This document shows, in pieces, positions 20,975-33,498 of a stretch of DNA of 64,000 nucleotides. The stretch is taken from positions 5,744,835-5,808,834 of the forward strand of contig OY821744.1 in the NCBI GenBank assembly GCA_963682055.1, in the 5' to 3' direction. Source of the stretch: Primula veris (lineage: Eukaryota; Streptophyta; Magnoliopsida; Ericales; Primulaceae). The position numbers were made by a program, and so were the translations under genes. A model generated the notes under the pieces. The model was given only the letters and a program-made list of their open reading frames with translations. It ran no database searches and was not told the origin of the DNA. Numbering within the stretch: position 1 is the first letter of the stretch; every line of letters starts with the position of its first letter.

Positions 20975-23900
20975 ATGGCTGGGGATTCCACGAAGGCTAA
21001 TGACACTGGAAAAAATTTGGAAGCAGATACCGATAAGAAAAACAGTGAGACGGTTGTAAAGAAGAAGCAGAGAGGAATCTTTTCACGAATTTGGAATAGA
21101 CTCTTCGGATATCGTGAAGATGATTTTGAGAAGAGGCTGCAACACATTTCAAAGGAAGAAGTTTCTCTTGTTGCTAGAATGAAGAAGAGATCTCAGAGCT
21201 TGAGGAAGTTGATTCGGAATCTGATAATATTCTCTGTGATTTTTGAGGTAAATATCTCTTAAAGTGTATACGATTTTAGATCGAAGAATTAACGGATTGG
21301 AAAAAAGAGGAGTTTTTCTAGAACTAGTGTTATTGAACACGGTAGGCATTCTGCACCTAGGATTGGTTTAATTATGTCAAATGCGAACATAATTATGATA
21401 CTGATAGCATGCTTACGCACAGATTTCAACTCTAGTGTCATTGAAATTGTTCCTGTCTTTAGCTTGGGCTTTTTGGCCATTAGAGGGAGATATATGACAT
21501 CATTTGCTCTGCTTATTCTTTGTGTTAACTAAATTCTAGAACAACTGTCATCATCTAAAAAGCTGTTTCTGAGCAAAATTGCTACTCCTATCTTTAGTCT
21601 TAGCCTATTAGGTTGTACATGTGGGTTGCTGAATCACATAATTTTTTCTTTCTGATAAATAAAATTAGAGTATGATATACAGTTGTAGTTTACGGACTTA
21701 TTATGATACATTAAGTAATAATTAGACTGAAGTGAAATATTGTATATAAATTAGAAGGGAGATAAAGAGTGTGCTAAAATGGTTGAAGTGCTAAATTAAG
21801 CTCTCCTTGATAAAGAAGGGGAGGTGGAAGCATAAAGGAAAAGGTCGTTTTAAGTTTTTCACTGTTGTTCTCTAATGCTTGTTTTCGTCTTTCCCTTTAA
21901 TTTGTTGTTTCTGTAATAAGGGCTTTGGCCAGACTATTCTATTATATAAAATCAACTGTGGGCTTTCAACCCACTTTAATTAAAAACAAAATAAAATACT
22001 GTATATAATTTGAATTGTCTTGTTATCTAGAATGGTTTTGGCCATTAGGAGACGTACTTAACATCATTAGGTGCTCAATTTTGTTCAAATGAGCCATTAC
22101 CAATGTAATTGTTCTAAATTTTAGAACAACTGCAGTCAACTTGAAGTTGCTTCTAAGAGAAAATGTTTCTATAATCTTTAGTCTTTGGTTGTATACATCA
22201 GTTGATATCTCTCTTGCACTGATTCCACACTTTACATGGAGTTAAAATGGACTGACGCAAAATAGTATGTATGGTATGATATGACCTGTCTTCTATCTCG
22301 CTCTCATTGTCACTTCTCTTGTCTCTCTTTTTAATCAGAGTTCTCTTTATAATCTTGATGTGTTGTCTTTATGTAAGTTTACATGTTCCTCTTCATAAAC
22401 TATCTGTTAGTTCCTAAAGGATGAAAATTCTGTATATATGCTAGAACTATGTTATTCCTGCCTCTATGCTCATGACCATTTAGTATAATTACCACAGGCA
22501 TGCTTAAAGATTACACGTTATACTGCATTCATGCTGCAGCTTCTTTGAAAATTTCGTTTATCTTTTCTCTCTGTACTGTATATTGATTGGTCATGCTGCA
22601 GCTTATCAATAAACTTAAAACTGTTACTCTCATAAAATGAACTTATGTTTCATTTCAGGTCATTGCAGTGGTTTATGCTATCATGACTACTAGGTCAGTA
22701 GACTTAGATTGGAAAACAAGGGCTTCACACGTGTTGCCGATGTTTCTTTTGCCAGCATTGTCTTCTCTTGCTTATTCAGGGCTTTTGAGTTTCTCGAGAA
22801 TCTGTAAGTAGTTGAATTCTCTTTTAAATCAATCATTATGTTAGCATATTGGTTTCCTTCCTTTTCTCTTTTCAATTTTGTTTGCGATCAATATTGTTTT
22901 TTGAAGGCACCAAGTAAAAAAATATTAAGATTTATGCTTTAGACATCCAGATGATTTATGTGCACTTTTTTTAGTAGTTGGCAAAAGTTGTAAACAATGG
23001 TGGCAATTCCGACAAAATCTCTTCGTTTGTTGGGGGGAGAATATGCATGGAAAACTGGCATATTATGCCTTATTTCTTGCAAAAATCTTAATCGTATAAT
23101 TATCATTTATCAATTGTAGTAGATCTGCGTCCTGCATGTGCTATGAAGTTGTCCTCCCATGATGTGTTCCTTTAGTTATCAGTAATACATTCCTCAGGAG
23201 AAGAATAATCATACTCCACATTGGAAAATAGTTTACTTTGTTAGGAATTTTTTTTTTCATAAAGGTTACCTGGTTAGGTGAGAACAGGAGATACATATCT
23301 AACTCTAAGCCCAATATAAGAGCCAACCTCGTTATTTTCTTTTTTTTTCTATGTCCAGGGGTGGTCCTTTATTCATGGTAACTCTCAAGGCTCCTCACTT
23401 GTCATATTCTATAAATTTCATTCTGCGGGCTACAAGAATAACGGTTCCACAGCTTAATAATTATCTGAAAAGAAACACATTTTGAGGAGGAGTGAAATAC
23501 ATGCATACACTTGCACAAACATTTCAATGTGCTGGGCAATATCTTACTTAACACAAAATTTAGAATGCATGTATGCATGCAAGCCGGGCATAGAAGTAAG
23601 AGGAGAAGTGTCAACCTGATTGATGAGTTGCATTTGTGTTTCTAAGAAATGGAATTACATTAGAAAGCGTGGAATAATTGAAGACATAAATAAAATTTCT
23701 TTAAATTCGAACTATTAATTCTTGTAGGTTTCTTTAGCGATGTTTTCAAATAGAGTGAGAAACCAGTCAGGAGGGAATGGAGATACCAGGTTATCTGCGG
23801 CAAGAACTTGTTAATGAGATTTTCTACACTGATGTTTCCTAGTTGATTCTTGCTAACTAGTAGATAAGTTTTTTAATTTTACTGTAATTAAATTTAAACT

Positions 23901-26900
23901 TAAAATTTGAGGTTTAGTGTGAAAAGGATGGAGATGATGAGAGAATAGTTGGCCATTGCCTTTTAGCTGGAGTTGTTGCTCTTTTCCCTACTCGTTTCTA
24001 ATCTTAATCTCAGAAACAAACAAGCGAAAACGAGTTAAACTTGATAAATGATTACTCTATTTATTTAAATAGGAACATTGAAATGCAATGCTGTAAAATT
24101 CCAAATGCTTGACGATCTTTTTAGTCTTATATTTCATTGTGGAAAACAAATTGTATAACTAGTAAGAATGCATGAAACGGATGTGAAAGTTGTGACCAGA
24201 GTTCATAATGACAAAGGAAATTTAGAACAGAAATGTGAGATTTTGGGGTCGAGAGTGAAAAATGCAGTTTGATGGATTTTTGGTGGAAATTGCATATGAT
24301 GGAATAGACCGAGTATTGCGACTAAGCATTATTCATTTCAAGTATCTTTTGCCATTTACCAATCCAATATCCAAAATAAAGTACCAAAAGAGGGTAGTCC
24401 TCTATTTAAGAGCCACAAACAGTTGGCTAGCTGGTTGAAACTAAAAAATCTCGGAAATAGAAATACTAAGTTATGTTAACTTTTTCAGTCATTAAACAGT
24501 CAACAGTTATATGTGATTTAATGTGATTTAAGTTTAGTATTACAAACGTAAAAAATCAGTTGCCGATGATCTTGCTAGCTTTGTCAAACCAAGTCCTTTA
24601 CCCTTTCAGTAACTACTTGTGTTCCTTAGCGTTCGATCGAAATCTCAGGTTTTCTCGTTATTGTGGTTTTCACTTTAGTTACAATTTAATTGGAACTTGG
24701 AAGACCCCTTTATGTAGACTGACTATAATAGAGTTCACCCTTTTTCATGCATACAAAATCTGCTGATTTAAAGTCTGTTTTGGTATGTAACAAGATGTTA
24801 ACCGGTACTTTTCTGTGATGCAATATTTGGTCCAGTTTTTTATTTTCTTGCTTTAGCAGTTGTTAGTTTATCATACATTTGATTCTCAGGTCTATTTTGT
24901 CATGTTTTATTGTTGGATATTACAGTTGATCGAAAAAACCAAAAAACTTTGGAAAGGCTTAGAGCTGAAAGGCAGGCAAAGATCGATGAGCTTAAAGAGA
25001 AGACGAATTACTACATCACTCAACAGCTTATTCAGGTACTTTTATCTCAGGGACATGGTTTTCTTTGTGGTGGTGACTCTTCTTATTAGTATTGAACAAA
25101 AGTCAGAAATCCACGGGCTAGCTTAACGCAGACAAGAGAAGTCCACTTTGCACAATATCAGTAATAATTGACATAAATTACAAAATTCTAGAGTGATATA
25201 GATACTATGAGAGATTGAATTTATTCATTAGAATTCATTTGTTTAGGCGTCTGTTTTGCACTGGGTATAGACCGATTCTAGGCTGTACTGCATCATTGTT
25301 TAGTTGAATTAATTGCATTTTTGTACATTAACGTATGCCTTGATTTCAATTTTGTACAAAAACTAGCAATAAGTACAGTAACGCTGCAGTTCCCAGATAT
25401 ATAGAACATTTGGTGTATTAAATAGAGAAAAAAAACCAACTCATGGGGTACTAATTAATCAGGAAAACCAAATATTTTCTGCAGTTTCTCACTTTTTTTC
25501 CGCTTTTGTACATGATTCTATCAATTTTCTTTTTATTAAGTCCCCTTACTATGTTTTTCTTCCCTGTGTAGTTGCATAAAATCAAAAGTCGAATAGTCTA
25601 GTTTGGAATTTTGGGTACTTATTGATAATTTTGTAGATGTGTGTACAATATTGAAAATTGGATGATACATTAGTATATATATTGTATTTAACCCTTATTT
25701 TGACCTCCATACGTGTTATTTAAACTCTGTCTTCAACTTTTTAACCTCTGTATTATTAAATACGTGTTGTACACATGTACTTATGGAAAATTTCTGATTC
25801 CAGAAATATGACACGGACCCAGCTGCCAAGGCAGCTGCTGCCACTATCCTCGCGTCCAAGTTAGGTGCAGATTCGGGATTAAAACTACATGTTGGAGATG
25901 AGTCTAACATTCATGAAATCGCACCTACACAATCAGATGGCCTTCGTAATAGGAAACAGTCGCACACAAAACCTGCTAGTACTGGCACCATGGAACAAAC
26001 CAATGAACAATTTGTTGAAAATTCTGAAATTTCTGAAATTTCTGATCCCAATATTTATACGAATAATAATAACCAGCTGGTGGTTGGACACTATCAGCCT
26101 GGACTGAATACAAACGATGGAGGATGGATTGCTCGGTTTGCGGCATTGCTCGTGGGTGAGGATCCGACACAGTCTTATGCTCTAATATGTGGGAATTGCC
26201 ACATGCACAATGGTGAGTTGATTTCTTCCCATTTTTACTCTTATGGGGAACTTACAATATATGGTTTTTCTCTTTGGGGTTTTCTGTGTTTTTCCTTTTG
26301 TGGTATCAGGCTATGCTTCGTATGCCGTGGTTTCTTTTTCGGGATTTCTGTACTTTTTTCATGGACAAGCAGAAACTCTTATTTTCTAGATTTTTTTTCT
26401 TTTCAGTTTAATGTCCACTCCACACCGGTGTCAGCCCGCATCTCCTATTTTATGGCTGTCTTCAGGATAATAAAATAGTACAATTAACTTAAAACACCCA
26501 AAGAAAAAAAAGTGGATGCTATGGAACCTATCTGTGAAGATCTACTAAATTTAACTTTTAATTAGGATTATAGACTTAAACCTGTAGACTTGTAAAACTA
26601 AATGAGAAAAATGGAGTGGGTTCTATGAAAACCATCTGTGAAGAGCCACTAATCTAATGTCTACTTTTGTTTGGCTTGTTTGTAGCGAAATGCTTTGAAA
26701 TAGTGAGAAAATTCGGTCTTGTTTGTCTGTTGCAGGGCTAGCAAGAAAGGAAGATTTTCCCTTTATAACTTACTACTGTCCACACTGCAACGCCTTGAAC
26801 AAATCACAACAGTTAGATGGTAGTCCAGATTCTAATATCGGCAATGTTAGCTCCTCAATAAACCCGAAACTAAGTAACCCCGTCAGACCTGATAGTGGAG

Positions 26901-27004
26901 CAAGTAACGAAAAGGTATCTCCAAGTAGTAGTCCTATAACCGCTCTTGCAGAAACCGAGGAAAACAAAGGCGTTTCGTTGGAGGATTCAAAAATGGTTGG
27001 TTAA
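20975..27004 (+). CDS. LNP: Lunapark-family protein (ER three-way-junction protein)
   Basis: Five coding exons (20975-21247, 22659-22803, 24926-25035, 25804-26212, 26736-27004) join at GT-AG sites to 401 residues. Known role: lunapark proteins sit in the ER membrane at tubule junctions and control network shape together with atlastin/RHD3-type GTPases. Seen: a charged cytosolic N-terminus with GIFSRIWNRLFG; two hydrophobic segments (~78-100 and ~112-132) forming a hairpin; a coiled-coil stretch after them (ERLRAERQAKIDELKEKTNY); a KYDTDPAAKAAA segment; then a C4 zinc ribbon with Cys305, Cys308, Cys327 and Cys330 (CGNC ... YYCPHC) split by the last intron. The tail is acidic and Ser-rich. Start: ATG at 20975, three bases after an intron acceptor, so the 5' UTR is spliced. 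Length matches Arabidopsis LNP1/LNP2. Confidence 0.94.
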
Positions 27005-28601
27005 AAATGGATTATGGTGAAATTATTATTCAACAGCGATTTTGGTTATCTGAGTGTTGTGCTCAGTTATGGTTAAACTAGCGGAACCATAACAGGCTTG
27101 CTTATAATTTGTGTGGGTAAACTTTCAGAAGGGGACGTTGTATTGAGGATTCGGATATTAAACATTCAGAAGAGAAACTTGTGGGGGGGGGGGTTTTGGT
27201 ACTTTATAAATAGGTTAAATGAAATTGTTTTTACTCGGTTTGTATCAGGTTGTCCTTGTTAACCTATTTCATTTTCACATACATACACACAGGTCCTAAG
27301 GAATTGTACATTTTTTGAGTGTTTACACTTTCGAAAGAGGAACTTCTTTGGGAGATGTATAATAGGTCAAATGGTATTTGTTTCAGCTCATTCGGTATCA
27401 GGTTGCAGTTGTTAAATTGTTACCATTTTCATCCCCACACAGGTCCTCAATCTTCATGAACCGTACATTTGAAGTACAATGTTTACGAAATCACAGGTTT
27501 TATGGATTCTTTAACCTGTGTATTTTCCTACCTTATTCTAAGTTGTGATATTTGTAAAATCACAGATTTTATAAATTCCTTGACATGTGGATTTCTACCT
27601 CATATTGCAAGTTATGATGTCTTCATTAGCTTTCAAAAAACTACTCATAAAGAAAGTTTTGAGTATAATTTGCCACAACTAGTCCTACTTTTTCCTTGAG
27701 AGTGGAAGGCTTGAAGCTTAAGTTACGATGGTTTGAGCATCATATACAATTCGGTTGCGATACATAACTTTTACACAAATTTCAATCCTAGCCCCATCGT
27801 ATTGCAGAGCCTTCGAACTCCTAGTCCGATTGTAGCTTCAAATAAGACGAGCAAATTTTCAAAAAAAAAAGATTACATTTCTGAAACTACTTTCAACACA
27901 CTATGTTGACCCTCTCGAGAAAACATTTTATGACAGAGAACACCTTAAAAGTCATCTAAAAGCGCTACCAACATGCACAATCACTCTTTGGCAGACTTTT
28001 CTGGATCATACACAATTATATTATCAAGTAGGATTCTGCTAATCTCAACACATTACTCAAATCTTACAGTAAGGAACTCAAATTTAGCATTGTCTTGGGT
28101 AAAAATAAAAAATGATTATTTCGTTAGTCAGGACAAAACTAGGACCAGCCGGCAAGGAGAATCAAACAAAAGTATGACCATGACCCATCATGTCTTGTCT
28201 GTCCCCTTTTTATTTTGCTAAAGTTTTCATATCTTGTAGTTTGAGGCTCTAAAAAGACGTAGGCTAAAGTGAGGTTTGCTTTTTGGTTAAGCTAAGCCAC
28301 CACTGATTATCATGGAACCTAGAAACTAAGATATTGGTTCACAAAACTAAGACTAAAGTAACAAGGTTCTAAAATTTTAAGAAAGATCAAGTCCATGGCG
28401 TGACAAAATATTAGTGGCTTTTATTGCAATTATATCTTAATTTCAAAACATTATTTCATCTTACCTGCATCAAGAAAGTCAACAAAAAAACCAGTTTCAA
28501 GCAACTTAGAGAAATAAAGATTGCATCTCAATTATTTAATCTCCGCTCAAAACTAAAGCGAAATAATAAAGTAAGTCGACGTTGTCTACTTGGCTCAAAT
28601 A
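27005..28601. repeat. Space between LNP and IPK2 (convergent 3' ends) with small duplications
   Basis: The two genes are tail to tail. A ~75-bp segment containing TATCAGGTTG ... CACACAGGTCCT appears near 27245-27313 and again near 27397-27470. A second pair (AAATCACAGGTTTTAT at ~27486, AAATCACAGATTTTAT at ~27557; spacing about 71) follows. A run of ten G at ~27183 is also present. No gene recognised. Confidence 0.55.
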
Positions 28602-29501
28602 TTACGTCTGTTCATCGGCACCATGATTACAATAAAGTTGATCCTTCTCCAGATGAACTGTTGGGCACTTTGCGGGAGCGGCAAGTATTTCTGAGATGAA
28701 CTTTATCAAAGAACATAGCCCGCCTAGAAAATTATGATCAATGATACCTTTTCCGTCCACCACATGAGCAAAATCAACCAACTTAATCTCTGCACTCCTT
28801 CCCTCTATAGCCAACTCCTTTTCGCAAATCAAGAGAATGGAACAAGAATGAAAGTGGAAAATCGTTTGATCCTCAAACCATGCTTTCAGCTCCAAAAGTT
28901 GTGCCAAAATCCCACTCGAGCCACCATAGACCTTTTCAGCAAAAGCACAGTCTAGATCTAAATCTGAAGCTATGTTTGAAGATACAAATTTCCGCAAACT
29001 CAACCTAACATCGTCCACGGAAAAATTACGGAAAAATTTCTTCTCGGGTTTCCATAATCCAGATTCTTGGTCCCCATATATTTGAAAACCCGATACTCTA
29101 AAGCCCAACGCGAGACTCGTACTTTCCCTATCTTTTTTTGCACTTTTTGCTATATAATCCTCTGAAGACTCTATTGGCCATGTTCTCGACCCAATTTTGG
29201 CATCCATGATTGATGGGTTAACTCGACCCGAGACTATATCTTGCATAATGAGATGAGGGAGAAGGCCAGATCCGTCAGAAGCTTCTACAAGCTTAGTGCC
29301 ATAGAAAGTGGGAAAATATTTCCGAATATGGTCGGAGATCTTCGTGTTGGAAAAAAATGATGTATAAAATGCCACCTCATTGGTCCCGCGTTCATCACCT
29401 TGGAGAGGCTTGTAAAAACGGCCTAAATCGTCTATTAGGGGACCAAGTTTCCCACCTATGGCTCGGTGGCCAGCAACTTGATGAGATGGGATCTTAAGCA
29501 T
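28602..29501 (-). CDS. IPK2: Inositol polyphosphate multikinase (IPK2/IPMK)
   Basis: A single uninterrupted coding exon of 299 residues. The enzyme phosphorylates inositol trisphosphate and tetrakisphosphate toward InsP5 (6-/3-kinase), upstream of phytate and pyrophosphate synthesis, in nucleus and cytoplasm. The family signature PxxxDxKxG is present as Pro96-SIM-Asp100-A-Lys102-I-Gly104 and contacts the inositol phosphate. HSCSILLICE corresponds to the SSLL-type ATP-site motif, and VDFAHV to the C-terminal IDF motif that binds metal and ATP. Both ends look complete (MLKIPSHQVAGH start, as in other plant IPK2 proteins) and the length fits Arabidopsis IPK2-alpha/beta. A 3'-splice-like TTGGTAG lies upstream of the ATG, so a 5'-UTR intron is likely, as in its relatives. 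Confidence 0.94.
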   Translation of the reverse strand: MLKIPSHQVAGHRAIGGKLGPLIDDLGRFYKPLQGDERGTNEVAFYTSFFSNTKISDHIRKYFPTFYGTKLVEASDGSGLLPHLIMQDIVSGRVNPSIMDAKIGSRTWPIESSEDYIAKSAKKDRESTSLALGFRVSGFQIYGDQESGLWKPEKKFFRNFSVDDVRLSLRKFVSSNIASDLDLDCAFAEKVYGGSSGILAQLLELKAWFEDQTIFHFHSCSILLICEKELAIEGRSAEIKLVDFAHVVDGKGIIDHNFLGGLCSLIKFISEILAAPAKCPTVHLEKDQLYCNHGADEQT

Positions 29502-30991
29502 GACGGACCTCGTATGTTTTAATCTACCAAGTTATATGTATAATCAAGTTAGCATAGCAGAGTTTGTAGCAGGACAAGAGAGTAATCATCTTTGAGATAA
29601 ATTCACAAGTTATTTCAGAAAATGCAACGAGAAAAGGAGCAATATTCTCACTAGGAAATGCAACGGAAAACATGCCATGAACAGCATTTTCTATTCTCTT
29701 ACATTTTCCCACATGAAATCCTTGCACCAAAAATGACCTTTTAAAAAAAATGTCATTACTATGACTAATAAAGAGGGAAGCAAAAAAAAAAGGATATCTC
29801 ACTTGCTCAAACCACCCCGTCTTAAACAAGACAAGGGTCATTTCAATCATCACACCGGAAGCACAAACAACCTCAGAGTACTGCTAATGACTATAATGTA
29901 AAGCAAATTTAAACTTCTTGTCCATAAACCATATTATATAAGCAGAACTAAAGATGTACTATCAACACTAAATCAACCACACACGCCCTGAGATAGAAGA
30001 GTACATGGAGGGTTTGATTAATTAACTCAACATAGTTATCAGTCCTAAGAAAAGAGGCCCAAACTTGAACTGCATTTTATAACAATGATTTCTCAGAAAG
30101 TTACACCTGCGTATCAATTAAAACATGCATATGACTTTGCTTAATTGTTAAAGGACCGCAATGCCGAGTGCCATTAGTAGAATAAAAAGGAGCCACAAAG
30201 GAGGAAACAGAACCGAAAACATTTGGGAAGCAGGAAACAATAATAAGAAAGTCAGGTGTAAAGCTTACTTTCACTTGGCACGACACAAGGAATGGATTTT
30301 AATTAAATACAAAAAAAAAATTGCTATGACAGTTAATAAACTCAATTGCCAATGAGATTTTTATGTCTTTACAACATTTGGGGAAGTACTACGAATTATG
30401 AAACATCAATATTATCGGTGATTAAATTAGAAACTTTAGAGCATTTTTGGTTTGCTAGAGCAGAAACATTCAATTGATAAAGAATAATTAGGAAAAAAAA
30501 ATACAAACTAAAACTTTTCAGATCCGAACGGATCGAGTTCAATACAAACCTGAACTAGTCTCCAACAAATCCGAAAAGCTTGAATCTAAACTAATCTTAA
30601 ATAAATCCGATAAAACCAAATCCGATCAAAAGAGTCGATACGAAATCTGATCTGGTTCAGGTTTTGCCAAAGTTTATTTCTTTTTACTTTTTGTATCTAC
30701 GAAATAAAATTATGGAAAGAAATATAAAGAATAGTAGCACTTTAATATATATCTACTTCAAATCCACATTTTAATTTATTTTCAGAGTTTGTTATAAAAG
30801 CTATGGTATTAACCAACATACAGATAACTTATGAAAGTAACATAAAAATTGTGTGGTCATGTAAAGCTACAATTTTTATGCAACTTTCAATAACATAAAG
30901 TTAAAACATCTGGTTATATGGGTATGTGTACATGCATTAAAGAAAGTCAAATTTGAATTATCTGCTTTCTTATATTCAGCTCATTCTTATA
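29502..30991. other. Upstream region of IPK2
   Basis: Promoter and probable untranslated exon(s) of the minus-strand IPK2 gene. Around 30525-30660 repeated AAATCCGA/GATCCGA strings look like an old hAT-type fragment. No other coding sequence supported. Confidence 0.35.
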
Positions 30992-31268
30992 CTCCTCCCG
31001 TCCCAAACTAAGTGTCCTGCTTCGAAAATCGTACTGCTTCGAAAACCGTATTATTCAAGGATTTGAAACAATTTCGGTAAAAAAACTCACAAAAAAACAT
31101 TAAAAAGTCAAAATTTTCAAACAAAAACTATTTTTTAATTAAAATGTGAAGTTTTGGGTATAATTTTGTTATGTTTACAATAACAAAAAGTTATTTTTTT
31201 AAAAAGAAAAAAGAAAAAATTTACTAAAAAAGGTAAAACGGACAATTATTTTGGGATGTACCGATAAA
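30992..31268. mobile_element. Stowaway-like MITE, different family
   Basis: It starts TA then CTCCTCCCGTCCCAAACTAA and ends near ATTATTTTGGGATGTACCG before TA. The ends are imperfect inverted repeats sharing TCCCAAA/TTTGGGA and GTGTCC/GGACA. The left end is well preserved, the right one decayed. Confidence 0.5.
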
Positions 31269-31383
31269 TAATACATGACACTTGTTTGTTTCGGGATGCA
31301 AGACTATAATTTATATGACCATCAAATAAGTAAAATTAATGTCTCATTGATTTTTAGTATTAAAACACTTAAACAATTAAACC

Positions 31384-31451
<68 letters not shown>

Positions 31452-33330
31452 ATGCTCGGCTTCTTTGAGATTTTACTTGGCCTTTCTTTGGAACAGCTTA
31501 TTCGACTATTTATAAAACACGAATTATTAGATAATGTTTTTTAATAAATACTATTACAAAATTATAGTTTCATTTAAATAGACAATATGTATATGTCACA
31601 TTTATTATACATACACAAAATTATTTATCTATGTGGCGAACTTTACACTAACAAACTTTAAACTCAACCTCTTATACGATCACCGGTCATAGTTGTTATT
31701 ACAAACGCAATGTAAAATAGACCTACAACTGGTTTTTTTCTCTTTTTTAGTCTTTATTTTTTATCACAAGTACTTAACTAGTAGTCTAGTATGCAAAATT
31801 AATAATTTAGTGTACTTTGTTGACTGTATCCTTATTTTCTTAACAATTGTTAATTAATTCAAAAAGTTACGGTAGTTTTTAATAGATTTGTATTAGAAAA
31901 TCAAAGCTAGATACTATGTAATTTTGGAGAAATTTTCTTAATAGAACATGTATAACTCAATTGTGTCATTTAAATTAGGTAGTTGTTTGGTAGGTTGTTT
32001 AAAAAATGTCTAACTTGTTATTTATATGTATAAATCAAGTTGGGTAAACTGTTTGACTTATTTTAGTTTATTTCGAATAAAGTTGTTGTTTCACTTTGTA
32101 ACTTATTTAACTAGTTAACTTTATTGGTCTGTTTTTTCTTCCTATGATTTAGTAGTTTATATTGAAAATTATATATTTTAGTCAGAACGATATTATTATG
32201 CATCGCTTTCAAAATATGGATGACCGTACGGATCGATTTAAATTAACTAACAATATTTGATTTTTTTCAGTTTTTTTTTTTTAAATTTGAATTTTGTTTG
32301 TTTTGTCAATATTTTGACCATATAGCTGAGTAACACTATTTTATAGACTGGGTCTACTAAAAACGTGGATGAGACAACTACTAAAAACCAAACACATATA
32401 TAAGAACACAAAAATAACTATCATAAATTTAATTTAAAATTAAAACTAAATTACTGTATTGGTCGTCACATTTAGCCCCGCAACCGACATATGTGGGTAG
32501 TTTTGGCCCTGCAACCGACATATGTGGGGTAGTTTAAGAATGTGCAGAAACAATATGAGAAGTGGAAATAAAAGGCTATGTTATACAATCAACAAGTTAT
32601 AAAAGATTACAAAGAAGGCTAGATACATACGCGAGGATGATACTATTTAAGTAAAGAAATTACGTAGCTTACAATATCATTAGATGCATATCTATTTTAA
32701 AAAAATGACAAATTAAGGTTCCGAAATGAAGAGTACGAAGATCCCGACTATACGTTACAAATGAGTCCAAATATTTTACCTTTTATTCTCTATCCCCTTC
32801 CGTGTCTCATTGTTTATTTTCACTCAAATTTTAAATTTTCACAACTTATACCACAAATTTATAAACTTTTATATTATATTGTATTCAAATTTTAAAACAT
32901 TTGAACATAATATTGTTTTATACAATTTTTTTAATATTCAATGTTTAATTTACACTAATTTATACATTTATTATAAAATAAATTTTGTGTGGATTTTCTT
33001 TTAAAAATAATTATTGGAATGTATTGATACATGTATTATAGTAATTGTACAATTTTTTTCAAGTTTTTTAGAATTTTTTTTTAGATAAAATAAGTAAGGA
33101 GACATGTAATAAGATAGAGTAATAAGATAGAATATTTGAAGTAGTAAATTTCTAAATCAATTTGAGGATCTAAACGTTTGCTTATTGTTAAGTATATAAT
33201 ATCTAAGCTATACACGAGACTAAGTGATATTCCCTAGTTTTTTTTTTAACAAATATCTGATTGGAACTACCATACTATATTGTATTCCAACAAACGTGAC
33301 ACTAAACTATCAAAATAATAAGATTAATAG
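31269..33330. repeat. AT-rich intergenic DNA with a (TA)n(GA)n microsatellite
   Basis: A (TA)16-like tract runs directly into (GA)n at about 31388-31447. The rest is AT-rich with no recognised gene; ACATATGTGGGTAG and ACATATGTGGGGTAG at about 32488 and 32519 form a short direct repeat. Confidence 0.6.
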
Positions 33331-33489
33331 CAAGAGAGGGCGCCAGACTATACATTTGGTATAGTCTGGAAAACTCTCCTCTGTGAAACCATTGGATCAA
33401 CAGTGGGATCCACAGACTGTAAGATCCAATGGTGCCACAGGAAGAGTTTTCCAGACTATACCAAATGTATAGTCTGGCACTCCTTGTCC
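33331..33489. mobile_element. Snap-back MULE-type MITE with 9-bp target duplication
   Basis: A 159-bp element flanked by perfect direct repeats GATTAATAG (33322-33330 and 33490-33498). Its two halves are inverted copies: arms of about 57 bases from GCCAGACTATACATTTGG inward to CCATTGGATC pair with few mismatches around a loop of about 24 bases. A 9-bp target duplication with long inverted repeats is the Mutator-like pattern. A transcript would fold into a long hairpin. Confidence 0.85.
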
Positions 33490-33498
33490 GATTAATAG

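Noticed and set aside
29524..29853. 109-residue minus-strand frame upstream of IPK2
   Set aside because: Not in frame with a plausible IPK2 extension and no motif; likely 5'-UTR or leader-intron sequence.
31275..31544. 89-residue plus-strand frame
   Set aside because: It reads through the (TA)n(GA)n microsatellite; repetitive residues only.
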